Shown: in pieces, positions 40,662 through 49,699 of the stretch
Numbering within the stretch: position 1 is the first letter of the stretch
How the letters are laid out: every line of letters starts with the position of its first letter
NCBI GenBank assembly: GCA_027459645.1
Contig: DAIDHQ010000013.1
Span: 1-64,000, forward strand
Length of the DNA stretch: 64,000 bases
DNA from: Vulcanimicrobiota bacterium
GTDB lineage: Bacteria; Vulcanimicrobiota; Vulcanimicrobiia; Vulcanimicrobiales; Vulcanimicrobiaceae
Direction of reading: 5' to 3'
The notes under the pieces: model-generated
Database searches by the model: none
Told to the model about the DNA's origin: nothing
Seen by the model: only the letters and a program-made list of their open reading frames with translations
Translations under genes and position numbers: made by a program

Positions 40662-42350
40662 ATGAAGCGCAGTCTCGCTGCCGTTCTTTGTACGCTTTTG
40701 CTTCTCGGCGCGGCGCCCGTTAGCTCGACAAACGCGGCCGCGCCGCAGGCCGACGCGCAGCTGATCGCGCTCGTGCGCAAGCACGTCAAGCACCTCTTCG
40801 TCATCTATCAAGAAAACCGATCGTTCGACTCGTATTTCGGGTCGTTCCCGGGCGCCGAAAATCTCGCGAGCCCGCTTGCATTGACGCACGGCTTCCGCCA
40901 ATACGATCCGCTCGGGGGACAGTGGGTCTCGCCCTTCCGCATCACGGCGGCCGACACTGCCGACGCCGACCATTCACGCCTTGCGCTCATCACCAAAGCC
41001 GACGAAGGGCGCATGGATCTCTTCGTCTCGACCGAGGAGTTCGGCTTGCTCGCTCGCGGCTACTCGCGCAGCGACGCCCAGCGCGTCGGATTGCTGACGA
41101 TGGCATTCGAAGACTGCGACACGATTCCGTACTTGTGGCAGTACGCGCACAATTTTGCGCTCTACGATCACTTCTTTCAAGGGATGTACGGCCCTTCGAC
41201 GCCGGGGAACATCGATTTGATCGCCGCGCAAACCGGTCAAACCCAATGGGCGAAACACGGTGACGAACAAGTGGCGGCGAGCGGCCGCGGTCCTGGCGTT
41301 CCGGTCGTTAACGACATGGAACCGGCGTTTGGACCCTATGGAAACGGCAACGTTCCGCCGCCGCAAGACCGGCAAGACGATCTCGGATTTGCGACCGTGT
41401 TCCTGACGATGGCAGGCAAGAATGCCGGCGAAGCACGCCGCGACGACGACGACATCAAGAATGACGTCCAACATCTCTCGATGCTCGGCAAACCGGCGGT
41501 GCCGTGGGGTTGGTATCAGGAAGGCTTTGCGCAGAAACCCGGCAGCTTGTTCGACGCATACGTGACGCACCACAACCCGCTGCAATACTTCGGTTACTTA
41601 CGCAAGAACCCGTATTTCTGGCGCGGCGTCCACGATCTAAAGAGCCTGCTTCCCGCGATTAAGAAAGGCACGCTCGGCGATCGCGGCGTGGTCTTTATCA
41701 AAGGCGGTTATCGCGACCCCTTCGGTTTTAAACCGGCCGACAAGAGCCCTTACGCGCAAACCAACTTCCGCGGCGACGACGATCATCCGGGCTACTCCGA
41801 CTCACAGGTTTCCGAAGCGATGGTTGCAACGTTCGTCAATGCGATCGCAAAGAGCAAATATTGGAAAGACTCCGCGATTCTCATCACGTGGGACGATTCC
41901 GAAGGCTTCTACGATCACGTGAGTCCGCCGGTCTTTGAACGCTGCCCCGACGGTCATCCCTGTGGCGACGGACCTCGCGTCCCCGCGATTTTGATTTCGC
42001 CGTTTGCAAAAGATCATGCGGTCATCCACGATCTTTCCGACCACGCGTCGTTTGCAAAGATGCTCGGCAAGATCTTCAATCTTCCCGCACTCGCCTCGCT
42101 GCCCGACGAAAAGCCGTATCTTCCGGAAGGACCGCGCGACACGGACCCGCGCTTGTCCGATCTCCTCGGCGGATTCGACATCGAACGCCTCGCCGGCACG
42201 AAGTTGCCGATTCCGGCGAGCGCCGCCATCGTCAGCGACGTCGGCGTGCCGCCGAAAGAGAACTGCAAGTCGCTCGGCATCACGCCCGACACGATCCCCG
42301 GCTCGAACGTCATCCCGAAAGGCTTCGCACCGCTAACCGAACAGCACTAG
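40662..42350 (+). CDS. Exported phosphoesterase (acid phosphatase/phospholipase C family)
   Basis: A 562-residue secreted enzyme of the phosphoesterase (AcpA/PLC) family. The signal peptide (SLAAVLCTLLLLGAAP) is followed by the family-defining FVIYQENRSFDSYFG. Later metal and catalytic residues are in ADADHSR, LITWDDSEGFYDHVSPP and CPDGHPCGDGPRVPAILISP. It hydrolyses phosphomonoesters or phospholipids outside the cytoplasm. A GGAGG five bases before the ATG at 40662 fixes the start. Confidence 0.88.
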   Translation: MKRSLAAVLCTLLLLGAAPVSSTNAAAPQADAQLIALVRKHVKHLFVIYQENRSFDSYFGSFPGAENLASPLALTHGFRQYDPLGGQWVSPFRITAADTADADHSRLALITKADEGRMDLFVSTEEFGLLARGYSRSDAQRVGLLTMAFEDCDTIPYLWQYAHNFALYDHFFQGMYGPSTPGNIDLIAAQTGQTQWAKHGDEQVAASGRGPGVPVVNDMEPAFGPYGNGNVPPPQDRQDDLGFATVFLTMAGKNAGEARRDDDDIKNDVQHLSMLGKPAVPWGWYQEGFAQKPGSLFDAYVTHHNPLQYFGYLRKNPYFWRGVHDLKSLLPAIKKGTLGDRGVVFIKGGYRDPFGFKPADKSPYAQTNFRGDDDHPGYSDSQVSEAMVATFVNAIAKSKYWKDSAILITWDDSEGFYDHVSPPVFERCPDGHPCGDGPRVPAILISPFAKDHAVIHDLSDHASFAKMLGKIFNLPALASLPDEKPYLPEGPRDTDPRLSDLLGGFDIERLAGTKLPIPASAAIVSDVGVPPKENCKSLGITPDTIPGSNVIPKGFAPLTEQH

Positions 42351-42360
42351 ATCATTTTCG

Positions 42361-42534
42361 CCGTAGCATATCGTCCTTGGCGGCCGCAAGACCGCTCCTC
42401 GCGGCACATCGTGTGCCGCTCCTGCTACGCGAGTTTTGCGCCACGTCCAAAGGAAGTTCGCATCCTGCGAATGGCGCAAAACTTCGAGTTCTTGCTTACC
42501 GCCAAGGACGATGCGCTACGCGAGAACGTCTCGC
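42361..42534. repeat. Nested palindromic element between convergent genes
   Basis: A 174-base region without a gene that is built of hairpins. Outer arms 42361-42382 and 42498-42519 match at 20 of 22 positions. Inside are 42385-42390 with 42489-42494, an eight-bp hairpin (42400-42407/42411-42418), a perfect 12-bp pair (42431-42442/42471-42482) enclosing a six-bp hairpin (42456-42461/42465-42470), and outside them a seven-bp hairpin (42518-42524/42528-42534). Together they fold into a multi-branch structure on either strand. It could be a non-autonomous mobile element, a structured RNA or a bidirectional terminator. Confidence 0.7.
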
Positions 42535-42541
42535 GAGTGCG

Positions 42542-43411
42542 TTAGCGTCCGCGGTTGAGGCGATATTCTACGAAGCTGCGAGCGACCAGGTTCGTCAAAA
42601 AGATGAAGATCATCAGCAGCGCGGCGGCGGCGTACGCGAGTTGGTGCGATTGCTCGAACGGCTGGCTGATGTACGTCCACACGACGTAGGTCAGGTAGCC
42701 GACCGGTGAATGCGTCGGCGCGAGCGTCGGCATGTAGTTCGACCAACCGGCGGTGTAGATCAGCGGCGCCGTTTCGCCGAGCCCAATGCCCGTCGCAACG
42801 AGAATGCCGGTAAGAATGCCCGGAAGCGCGTAGGGCAGATCGATCGACGATACGACCATCGCCGGACGAGCGCCGAGCGCGACGGCGCCCTCTTTCAAAG
42901 CGCGCGGAACGTTCGTTAGCGACACGTCCGCGGCGCGCACAACGTAGGGCAGCATGAAAATCGCGAGCGCAAGCGCGCCGGCGATGAGCGAGAATCCCCA
43001 GCCCGCTTCTTCCACGAGCGCGACGTAGAGAAAATAGCCGACGACGATCGACGGAACGCCGGCGAGCACGTCGACCATGAAACGAATCACGCGCTTCATC
43101 CCCGGCGGGGCAAACTCGACGGTCCAGATGGCCGTTCCGATGCCGACGACGATCACGATCAGCAAGCCGATCACGACTAGCACGAGCGTACCGACGATGG
43201 CATTGGAAAGACCGCCGGCGATGCCTTGCGTCGGTGTGAAGAGCAGCGACGGCTTGAGCGCGGGCAGACCGCGCGCAAGCACGAATGCGAAGATGGCAAA
43301 CAGCAAGCCGATTACGGCGACCAAACACGCAACGCTCAGGCTCCACCACGCCTGGCTGATGCGCGTCTTCAGTGCCGTCTTGCCGGCGGTTTCGGCAAAC
43401 GTGTTCGTCAT
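42542..43411 (-). CDS. pstA: Phosphate ABC transporter permease PstA
   Basis: One of the two inner-membrane subunits of the high-affinity phosphate importer. The 289-residue protein has six helices, the conserved ADVSLTNVPRALKEGAVALGA coupling segment (EAA loop) and the GIGLGETAPLI motif. It follows pstC with an ATGA overlap. No pstB lies downstream; the next element is the palindromic region at 42361-42534. Confidence 0.93.
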   Translation of the reverse strand: MTNTFAETAGKTALKTRISQAWWSLSVACLVAVIGLLFAIFAFVLARGLPALKPSLLFTPTQGIAGGLSNAIVGTLVLVVIGLLIVIVVGIGTAIWTVEFAPPGMKRVIRFMVDVLAGVPSIVVGYFLYVALVEEAGWGFSLIAGALALAIFMLPYVVRAADVSLTNVPRALKEGAVALGARPAMVVSSIDLPYALPGILTGILVATGIGLGETAPLIYTAGWSNYMPTLAPTHSPVGYLTYVVWTYISQPFEQSHQLAYAAAALLMIFIFLTNLVARSFVEYRLNRGR

Positions 43412-44454
43412 GCGTGGCCCCGCCCTTCACGTCGATCGGCGCCGCGCATCATAGCGCGCGCGATCACGTTGATCAGCAGCGTGATGATAAAGAGCGTGCA
43501 GGCAAGTTCCGCAAGCGACCGCTGCGCCATCCCGGTTGCATCGGTGAGTGCCGATTCGAGTTGCGAAACAATGACGGCCGCGATCGTATTGACCGGCGAG
43601 AAAATGTTCGACGGAAACGCGTTGATCGCCGAACCGCATACCATCAGGACGGCCATCGTTTCGCCGATCGCTCGCCCGAAGGCCAGCATGATCGACGCGA
43701 CGATGCCCGAGCGCACGCTCGGCAACACCGCCCGCGTCATCGCCTGCCAGCTCGTGCTCCCCAAGGCCATGCTCGCTTCAAAAATCGCGTTCGATTGCGC
43801 GAGAATCACGTCGCGCGTCGTCGCGACCATGATTGGAATTACCATCAGCGACAAAATAAATACCGACGCGATCAAACCCGTTCCCGATCCCGTGGGGCCG
43901 CCAAGAAACGGGATGAACCCGAGATGCGAGGTCACCCACGGCGCAAGCGCGTTCGAAATCCACGGAACGAGCACGACGAGTCCCCACAGGCCGTAAACCA
44001 CCGACGGTATGCCGGCCATCAACTCGACGAGCGCGTTTGCAATCGGCCGCAGTTGACGCGGAATGCGATAGACGAGCGCGAGCCCGACCATCAGCGCGAG
44101 CGGCACGGATACCAGCATCGTCAGTAACGCGCTCAGCACCGAACCGAAAATAAAGACGAGCGCGCCGAATTCCGCTCCGGGTGCGCCGCTAAATCCATTG
44201 CGGGTCGCGACGCCGCTTCCGTATTGGTTGCCGATGTTCCAAATCGGGCTCGTGAAGAATCCCCAGCCGTTGAATCTGATCGCCGGATACGCGTAGACGA
44301 GCAGAAAGAACAGCATAATAAAGATGATCGCAAAACTGAACAACGCCGCTACGCCGGTGAGGGCGCGTAGCAGCGTTTGTGAGATCTTGCGTTGGAGCGC
44401 AGACGGGGAAGTCGCTTTCGCGACCCCCCCGGCGCTCATTTCCAATGTCGCCAT
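43408..44454 (-). CDS. pstC: Phosphate ABC transporter permease PstC
   Basis: The second permease subunit, 348 residues with six or more helices. The family region GIPSVVYGLWGLVVLVPWI and the coupling segment NAIFEASMALGSTSWQAMTRA with FGRAIGETMAVLMV identify it. I start at the ATG at 44454, which follows the pstS stop by five bases; a longer frame would overlap pstS. It ends in an ATGA overlap with pstA. Confidence 0.93.
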   Translation of the reverse strand: MATLEMSAGGVAKATSPSALQRKISQTLLRALTGVAALFSFAIIFIMLFFLLVYAYPAIRFNGWGFFTSPIWNIGNQYGSGVATRNGFSGAPGAEFGALVFIFGSVLSALLTMLVSVPLALMVGLALVYRIPRQLRPIANALVELMAGIPSVVYGLWGLVVLVPWISNALAPWVTSHLGFIPFLGGPTGSGTGLIASVFILSLMVIPIMVATTRDVILAQSNAIFEASMALGSTSWQAMTRAVLPSVRSGIVASIMLAFGRAIGETMAVLMVCGSAINAFPSNIFSPVNTIAAVIVSQLESALTDATGMAQRSLAELACTLFIITLLINVIARAMMRGADRREGRGHA

Positions 44455-44459
44455 CGAGG

Positions 44460-45497
44460 CTACTGGATCTTGTTGACCTGAACTTCGCTCTTCGAGCGGA
44501 TCGCTGCCGGAAGCGGCAGGAAGTGGACCGCGTTCAGGTACTTCGAATTCTGGCCGTCGCTCAGCGCCCATTTCAGGAACTTCTTGAGCTGGTCGGCCTT
44601 TTCTTTCGATTGCTGGTGCGGGTTCACGATGGCGTATTCGTAGTTGATAATCGGATACGAATTCGCACCGGGCGCGAAGACGAGCGAGATACGTTCGTCG
44701 GTCGGCGTCTGGCGATCGAGCGCGGCAGCGGCCGAGCCGATCGTGGAAGCCGTCGGCAGGACGAAGCGTCCGGCCTTATTCTTCAGCGCGGCATAGCCGA
44801 GGCCGGCCTTGTTCGTCTGATTCAGGAAGCTGACGCCGATGTAGGCGATGCAGCCGCGCGCGTTCTGGCATTCCTGCACCATGCCGGGGTTGCCGTTGGC
44901 GCCGGTCGCCGAGCTGACCGACGGCCAGCTGATCGTCGTACCGAATCCGGCGGGCCACTGGGAACCGGCCGACTTCGTGAGGTACTGCGAGAAGATGAAC
45001 GTGTCGCCCGAGCCGTCGGAACGGTGGATCGGGACGATTGCCAGATGCGGAAGCTTCACGCCGCGGTTGATCGACTTGATCGCGTTGTCATCCCAGTACT
45101 GGATTTTGCCGGTGTAGATTCCCGCGAGAACCGGACCCGAGAGATTCAGGTGGCGGTTGTTGAGACCCGGGATGTTGTAGTTGATCTGTTGCGCCGAAAT
45201 CGCGAGCGGAATGTTGAGCATGTGCGTGCTCTTCATCTGCGCGTCGGCCATATACGCATCCGAGGCGCCGATCTGAGCGACGCCGCTCATGGCCTGCGAA
45301 ATGCCGGTGCCGGAGCCCGTGCCTTGCGTCGTGATCTGGACGTCTTTGTGGCTGCGTTGATAGTCGGCCACCCAGAGGTTCATCAGCGGATAGAGCAGCG
45401 TCGAGCCGGTTTCCAGCAAGTTCGTCGCTGCAAGGGCGCGTCCACCAACGGACGCGATCAGAAGCGCGGCGAGTGCCAGCGCAGCAGTCTTACGCAT
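44460..45497 (-). CDS. pstS: Phosphate-binding protein PstS
   Basis: The periplasmic phosphate-binding protein of the Pst system, 345 residues. The signal peptide (ALALAALLIASVGGRALAA) is followed by the phosphate-binding TGSTLLYPL, the TQGTGSGTGISQ and the HRSDGSGDTFIFSQYL loops, all hallmarks of PstS. I use the ATG at 45497 with AGGAG about ten bases upstream. The 5' leader (45498-45663, divergent from thrS) contains a small hairpin (CCCGC/GCGGG). Confidence 0.94.
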   Translation of the reverse strand: MRKTAALALAALLIASVGGRALAATNLLETGSTLLYPLMNLWVADYQRSHKDVQITTQGTGSGTGISQAMSGVAQIGASDAYMADAQMKSTHMLNIPLAISAQQINYNIPGLNNRHLNLSGPVLAGIYTGKIQYWDDNAIKSINRGVKLPHLAIVPIHRSDGSGDTFIFSQYLTKSAGSQWPAGFGTTISWPSVSSATGANGNPGMVQECQNARGCIAYIGVSFLNQTNKAGLGYAALKNKAGRFVLPTASTIGSAAAALDRQTPTDERISLVFAPGANSYPIINYEYAIVNPHQQSKEKADQLKKFLKWALSDGQNSKYLNAVHFLPLPAAIRSKSEVQVNKIQ

Positions 45498-45663
45498 CAA
45501 AAAATGACTCCTAGAGAAAGGATTGCGAGGAGCACCACGCGCTCCCGCTCTATCGTGCGGGTTTCCGAACTAAAGTGGCTTTAAAGCTTGTTTATGGCCG
45601 CCTTAATCTTGGGGCTGGAGGGCGCTAAGGATACACCCCCTTGACGACGAATCGCCGTGCGAT

Positions 45664-47391
45664 ATGCCCGACCACGATCACGCGACGTCCCTCCCCGAGC
45701 TGCGCCACACGGCCGCACACGTGCTTGCCTACGCGGTTCAAGACCTCTTCCCCGAGGCCAAACCAACGATCGGCCCCGCGATTGAAAACGGTTTCTATTA
45801 CGACTTCGATCGCAAGCAACCGTTTACCGCAGAGGATCTCGAGCGGCTCGAGCAGCGGATGAACGAGATCGTGAAGGCCAACTACGAAATGACCGGCCGG
45901 CGCGTGACGCGCGACGAAGCCGTCGAGCGCTTCAAGGACAACCCTTATAAGGTAGAGCTCGCGCGCGAGATTCCCGATGGCGAGCCGATCACGCTCTACA
46001 CGATCGGCGAATTCACCGATCTCTGCCGCGGCGGCCACGCGCACACCACGGGCGAGATCGGCGCGGTCAAGCTGATGAACGTCGCGGGCGCGTATTGGCG
46101 CGGCGACGAGCACAACCCCATGCTGCAGCGCATCTACGGCACCGCGTGGTACGAAAAATCGCAGCTGGAACACTATTTGCATCAAATCGAAGAGGCGCAA
46201 AAACGCGACCATCGCAAGCTGGGCGTCGAGCTCGATCTCTTTTCGATCGAGGATGATGCCGGCGCGGGATTGGTCTTCTGGCATCCCAAGGGTGCGATCG
46301 TCCGCAACATCATCGAAAACTTCATTCGCGAAGGCTTGCATGACCGTGGTTATCAACCGGTCGTAACGCCGCACGTCGTCAGCGAAAAGCTCTACGAGAT
46401 TTCGGGCCATTTGGACAACTACGCGCACGGCATTTTCGGTGCGTTGGAAGTCGAAGAGCAGCGGTTCCGCCTCAAACCGATGAACTGCCCCGGGCACATT
46501 CTGATCTACCGCAGCCGCCTGCACAGCTACCGCGATCTGCCGATCCGCTACAGCGAATTCGGCACGGTGTATCGTTACGAGCGCTCTGGCGTCATGCACG
46601 GGCTCACGCGCGTGCGCGGCTTCACGCAAGACGACGCGCATCTCTTCTGCACGCCCGACCAGTTGCAAGCCGAGTTCGAACAAACGCTCGACGAAGCGCT
46701 GCGCTTGATGAAGGCGTTCGGCTTCGCGGATTTCGAGTATTTCCTCTCGACCCGCGAACCGCATCTGCGCGGCGATACGGATCCGATTGCGGAAGCAGCG
46801 ATCCGGCAAGCGCTCGAGCGCTACGAGTTACCGTACGAGATCGACGAAGGCGGCGGCGCGTTTTACGGACCGAAGCTCGACATCAACGTGCGCGACGCGA
46901 TCGGCCGCAAATGGCAGCTCGGCACCGTGCAGGTCGACTTCGTGCTGCCGAAACGGTTCGATCTGAAATACCGCGGAAGCGACGGCGCCGATCACACGCC
47001 GGTGATGATCCACCGCGCGCTCGCCGGCTCGCTGGAACGCTTCTTCGCGATCCTCATCGAGCATTACGGGGGCGCGTTTCCCGCCTGGCTCGCGCCGGTG
47101 CAAGCAGTCGTCGCGCCCATCTCCGAACATCAGCTGGAGTACGCGCGTGAGATCGGGTCGCGCCTCGAGGGGATGGGATTTCGCATCTATGTGGATGAGA
47201 GCAACGAAAAGCTCGGCTACAAGATTCGCCACTGGAAGACGCAGAAGGTTCCCTATATCCTCGTCGTGGGCAAACAAGAGGCGGCAGACGGCACGGTGAA
47301 CGTGAACGAACGCGGCGTCGAAGAAAAACGCACGATCTCCACCGCTGCATTCGCCGAAGAGCTGAAGGACAAGGTTGCATCCCGTGCCTGA
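45664..47391 (+). CDS. thrS: Threonyl-tRNA synthetase without TGS domain
   Basis: ThrRS charges tRNA-Thr and proofreads serine. The 575-residue protein begins directly with the editing (SAD) domain, HTAAHVLAYAV and CRGGHAHTTGE, and goes on to the catalytic core with zinc ligand MNCPGHI, motif 2 VRGFTQDDAHLF, motif 3 (HRALAGSLERFFAILIEHY) and the C-terminal anticodon domain (GFRIYVDESNEKLGYKIR). The usual N-terminal TGS domain (about 60 residues) is missing. The start has no strong ribosome binding site and no T-box is visible upstream. Confidence 0.95.
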   Translation: MPDHDHATSLPELRHTAAHVLAYAVQDLFPEAKPTIGPAIENGFYYDFDRKQPFTAEDLERLEQRMNEIVKANYEMTGRRVTRDEAVERFKDNPYKVELAREIPDGEPITLYTIGEFTDLCRGGHAHTTGEIGAVKLMNVAGAYWRGDEHNPMLQRIYGTAWYEKSQLEHYLHQIEEAQKRDHRKLGVELDLFSIEDDAGAGLVFWHPKGAIVRNIIENFIREGLHDRGYQPVVTPHVVSEKLYEISGHLDNYAHGIFGALEVEEQRFRLKPMNCPGHILIYRSRLHSYRDLPIRYSEFGTVYRYERSGVMHGLTRVRGFTQDDAHLFCTPDQLQAEFEQTLDEALRLMKAFGFADFEYFLSTREPHLRGDTDPIAEAAIRQALERYELPYEIDEGGGAFYGPKLDINVRDAIGRKWQLGTVQVDFVLPKRFDLKYRGSDGADHTPVMIHRALAGSLERFFAILIEHYGGAFPAWLAPVQAVVAPISEHQLEYAREIGSRLEGMGFRIYVDESNEKLGYKIRHWKTQKVPYILVVGKQEAADGTVNVNERGVEEKRTISTAAFAEELKDKVASRA

Positions 47392-48370
47392 TCGCCGTAG
47401 TCACAATCGAAAGATCGCGTCACTTTTTCTCCTTGCAGCGCTCACCGCGTGTCAAGGCAGTTTCGGTTCGGGCGGAACGGCGGCGCCGGGCGGCGTTGCG
47501 CCGCCCGTGAATCCGCAGCAGCAAGTCAATCCTGGCGGCACGCCGACGCCGATTCCGAGCGCGCATCCGAGTCCGACGCCACCGACCGGCGCAGCGACGT
47601 ACGCGTTCGCAAGCGCGTCGACCGAGGGTTTGCAGTGCCCGCAAGATCAAGGCTTTTCGTGCGTACTGCGGTTCAACGTGAAAGCGACTCCGGAACCTTC
47701 GCCCTCGGCAAGCGCCAACGCAAAGGGTAAAGCCGCGCAATCTCCCTCGCCGACGCCATCTCCAACGCCCACGCCGACACCGTCGCCCGAGCCCTCGGGG
47801 TCGGCGTCGCCAGGCGCATCGCCTAATGCCAAAGCATCGGCATCGCCGAAGCCGTCCGGCGCGACGATCACGCTGACATCGAAAGCGCTGCCGAAAGACG
47901 CGCCCAAGATGGAAAACCCCGATCCCAAAGCGGTTGCAACCGTTGCATTAATGACCGTTTCGCTGCACGCCGGTGGCGACATTATTCTGCAAGGAAAGGC
48001 CATCGCCGATTTCACGCTGCCGAAGGAACAAATCGGCGGACGCGGCTTTGCGCTGCAACTCTTCCGCCAAAGCGTCAAACATCGCAAAACGATCGACACG
48101 TTCGTGGGATCGTACAACAAGTCCGATTACCACGGCAAAAACACGCTGCGTTTCCAAATCGACATGCCGAAGTTCCAGGTAAAGAAAGACGAAACGTGGC
48201 TGCTCGTGCTCTATGGAGATGAAATGCCGAGTGCGAGCGCCTCGCCAAAACCCGGCAGCAGCGCTTCGCCCGGCGCGTCCCCCCCGGCGAGTGCCTCGCC
48301 TTCGGCGAACGCCTCTCCCCAAGCAAGCTCTAGCGCTAGCGCCGCGCCGTCTGCGTCCGCATCGCCCTAA
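47384..48370 (+). CDS. Low-complexity lipoprotein coupled to thrS
   Basis: A 328-residue predicted lipoprotein. The signal IASLFLLAALTAC carries a lipobox (LTAC). It is followed by Pro/Ser/Ala-rich low-complexity tracts (SPTPSPTPTPTPSPEPSGSA and others) flanking a beta-rich middle (ATVALMTVSLHAGGDIILQ). The GTG at 47384 overlaps the thrS stop by eight bases, and AAGG lies nine bases before it. It is probably an envelope spacer protein. The repeat-rich tracts are expected to vary between strains. Confidence 0.72.
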   Translation: MPDRRSHNRKIASLFLLAALTACQGSFGSGGTAAPGGVAPPVNPQQQVNPGGTPTPIPSAHPSPTPPTGAATYAFASASTEGLQCPQDQGFSCVLRFNVKATPEPSPSASANAKGKAAQSPSPTPSPTPTPTPSPEPSGSASPGASPNAKASASPKPSGATITLTSKALPKDAPKMENPDPKAVATVALMTVSLHAGGDIILQGKAIADFTLPKEQIGGRGFALQLFRQSVKHRKTIDTFVGSYNKSDYHGKNTLRFQIDMPKFQVKKDETWLLVLYGDEMPSASASPKPGSSASPGASPPASASPSANASPQASSSASAAPSASASP

Positions 48371-48384
48371 CGTGTGTCCGCGTA

Positions 48385-48481
48385 GCATCGCACCCCCATG
48401 TCATCCTGAGCGGAGCGCCGCAGGCGCGCAGACGAAGGACCGCATCGCACCCCCATGTCATCCTGAGCTTGTCGAAGGATG
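48385..48481. repeat. REP-like repeats before the MFS gene, with a 27-bp direct repeat
   Basis: Two units of the dispersed repeat stand here. A 27-base direct repeat begins GCATCGCACCCCCATGTCAT at 48385 and again at 48442 (57-base period). The first unit continues as GAGCGGAGCGCCG, the second as GCTTGTCGAAGGATGA. The second unit ends on the start codon of the MFS gene. Confidence 0.75.
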
Positions 48482-49699
48482 ATCAATAAAACATTCGTCG
48501 CAAGCTTTCTCGGGTGGACGCTCGACGCGTACGACTTCTTTCTGGTCATCGTCGTCGTTCCGCATCTCGCGCACGACTTCGGGCGATCGATCACGGACAT
48601 CGCGATCGCGACGACGCTGACGCTCGCGCTGCGCCCGGTGGGCGCGTTCATTTTCGGCTGGTTCGCCGATCGTTTCGGCCGTCGCACGCCGCTGATGATT
48701 GACATCGCGCTCTATTCAGTCATCGAACTCCTCACCGCGTTCTCGCCGAACTTCACCGTGTTCCTCATCTTTCGTGCCGTCTTCGGCATCGCAATGGGCG
48801 GCGAATGGGGCCTCGGTGCGGCGCTTGCGATGGAATCGATGCCTGCAAATCGCCGCGGACTCTTTTCCGGCATTCTGCAAGAAGGCTACGCGGTCGGCAA
48901 TCTTCTCGCCGGCGTAACGTACTGGCTGCTCTACGATCACATCGGCTGGCGCGGCATGTTCGTCGTCGGCGCGCTTCCCGCGCTGCTCATTCTCTACATC
49001 CGCACGCAAGTTCCGGAATCCCCGGCATGGCTTGCGAAAAAGCCGGAACGCGAAGCGCTCGGTTCTGGCATCCTCTGGCACGCGTTCAAGACGAACTGGC
49101 CGCTCTTCATCTACGGCGGCTTCTTCATGGCCGCATTCAACTTCATGTCGCACGGCACGCAAGATCCCTACGCGACGTTCCTGATCAAGCAGCATAGCTT
49201 CAGTCCGCAACAAGTCGGCATCGTGAACACCATTGCATCGGTCGGCGCGATCATCGGCGGCATCGCCTTCGGCGCACTCTCGCAGCGGATCGGGCGCCGC
49301 ATGGCCATCATGATCGCAGCGATCCTGGGAGCGTTCGCGATCCCGCTCTGGGCGTTCAGCCAAACACTTGCGATGCTCGCCTTCGGCGGCTTCATCATGC
49401 AGTTTATGGTGCAAGGCGCGTGGGGCATCATTCCCGCGCATCTGAACGAAATCGCGCCCGCGCTCGCGCGCGGAACGTTCCCCGGTTTCGTCTATCAGCT
49501 CGGCAATCTCATAGCATCGGGCACGCTGCCGCTCATCACGGCGCTCGCCGCGACGACGTTCCTCACGCCGGTTGGCCCCGACTACGGCAAAGCGATGGCC
49601 CTCTTCACCTTGCTCGCGCTGTGCGCCGTCATCGTCACGACGGTGATCGGCTTCGCCGTCGGCAAGGAACGCCGCACCGAATCGTTCATGTCATCCTGA
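48479..49699 (+). CDS. MFS transporter (metabolite:proton symporter type)
   Basis: A 406-residue inner-membrane transporter with twelve helices. The opening FLGWTLDAYDFFLVIVVVPH, the motif between TM2 and TM3 (GWFADRFGRRTPLM) and MGGEWGLGAALAMESMP match the sialate/lactate (SHS) and metabolite:H+ symporter groups, so a carboxylate substrate is likely. The start codon is the ATG of an upstream repeat unit and the TGA stop lies in a downstream repeat unit, so both ends of the gene are set by the dispersed repeat. Confidence 0.87.
   Translation: MINKTFVASFLGWTLDAYDFFLVIVVVPHLAHDFGRSITDIAIATTLTLALRPVGAFIFGWFADRFGRRTPLMIDIALYSVIELLTAFSPNFTVFLIFRAVFGIAMGGEWGLGAALAMESMPANRRGLFSGILQEGYAVGNLLAGVTYWLLYDHIGWRGMFVVGALPALLILYIRTQVPESPAWLAKKPEREALGSGILWHAFKTNWPLFIYGGFFMAAFNFMSHGTQDPYATFLIKQHSFSPQQVGIVNTIASVGAIIGGIAFGALSQRIGRRMAIMIAAILGAFAIPLWAFSQTLAMLAFGGFIMQFMVQGAWGIIPAHLNEIAPALARGTFPGFVYQLGNLIASGTLPLITALAATTFLTPVGPDYGKAMALFTLLALCAVIVTTVIGFAVGKERRTESFMSS

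Noticed and set aside
45501-45663. T-box or threonine attenuator before thrS
   Set aside because: No T-box core sequence or specifier arrangement; only a short hairpin in the divergent pstS leader.
45625-46809. 394-codon minus-strand frame opposite thrS
   Set aside because: Antisense to a strongly supported thrS; no motif.
47690-47850. CRISPR- or satellite-like array in the Ser/Pro-rich tract
   Set aside because: These are short codon-level repeats inside a lipoprotein gene, without spacers or uniform units.
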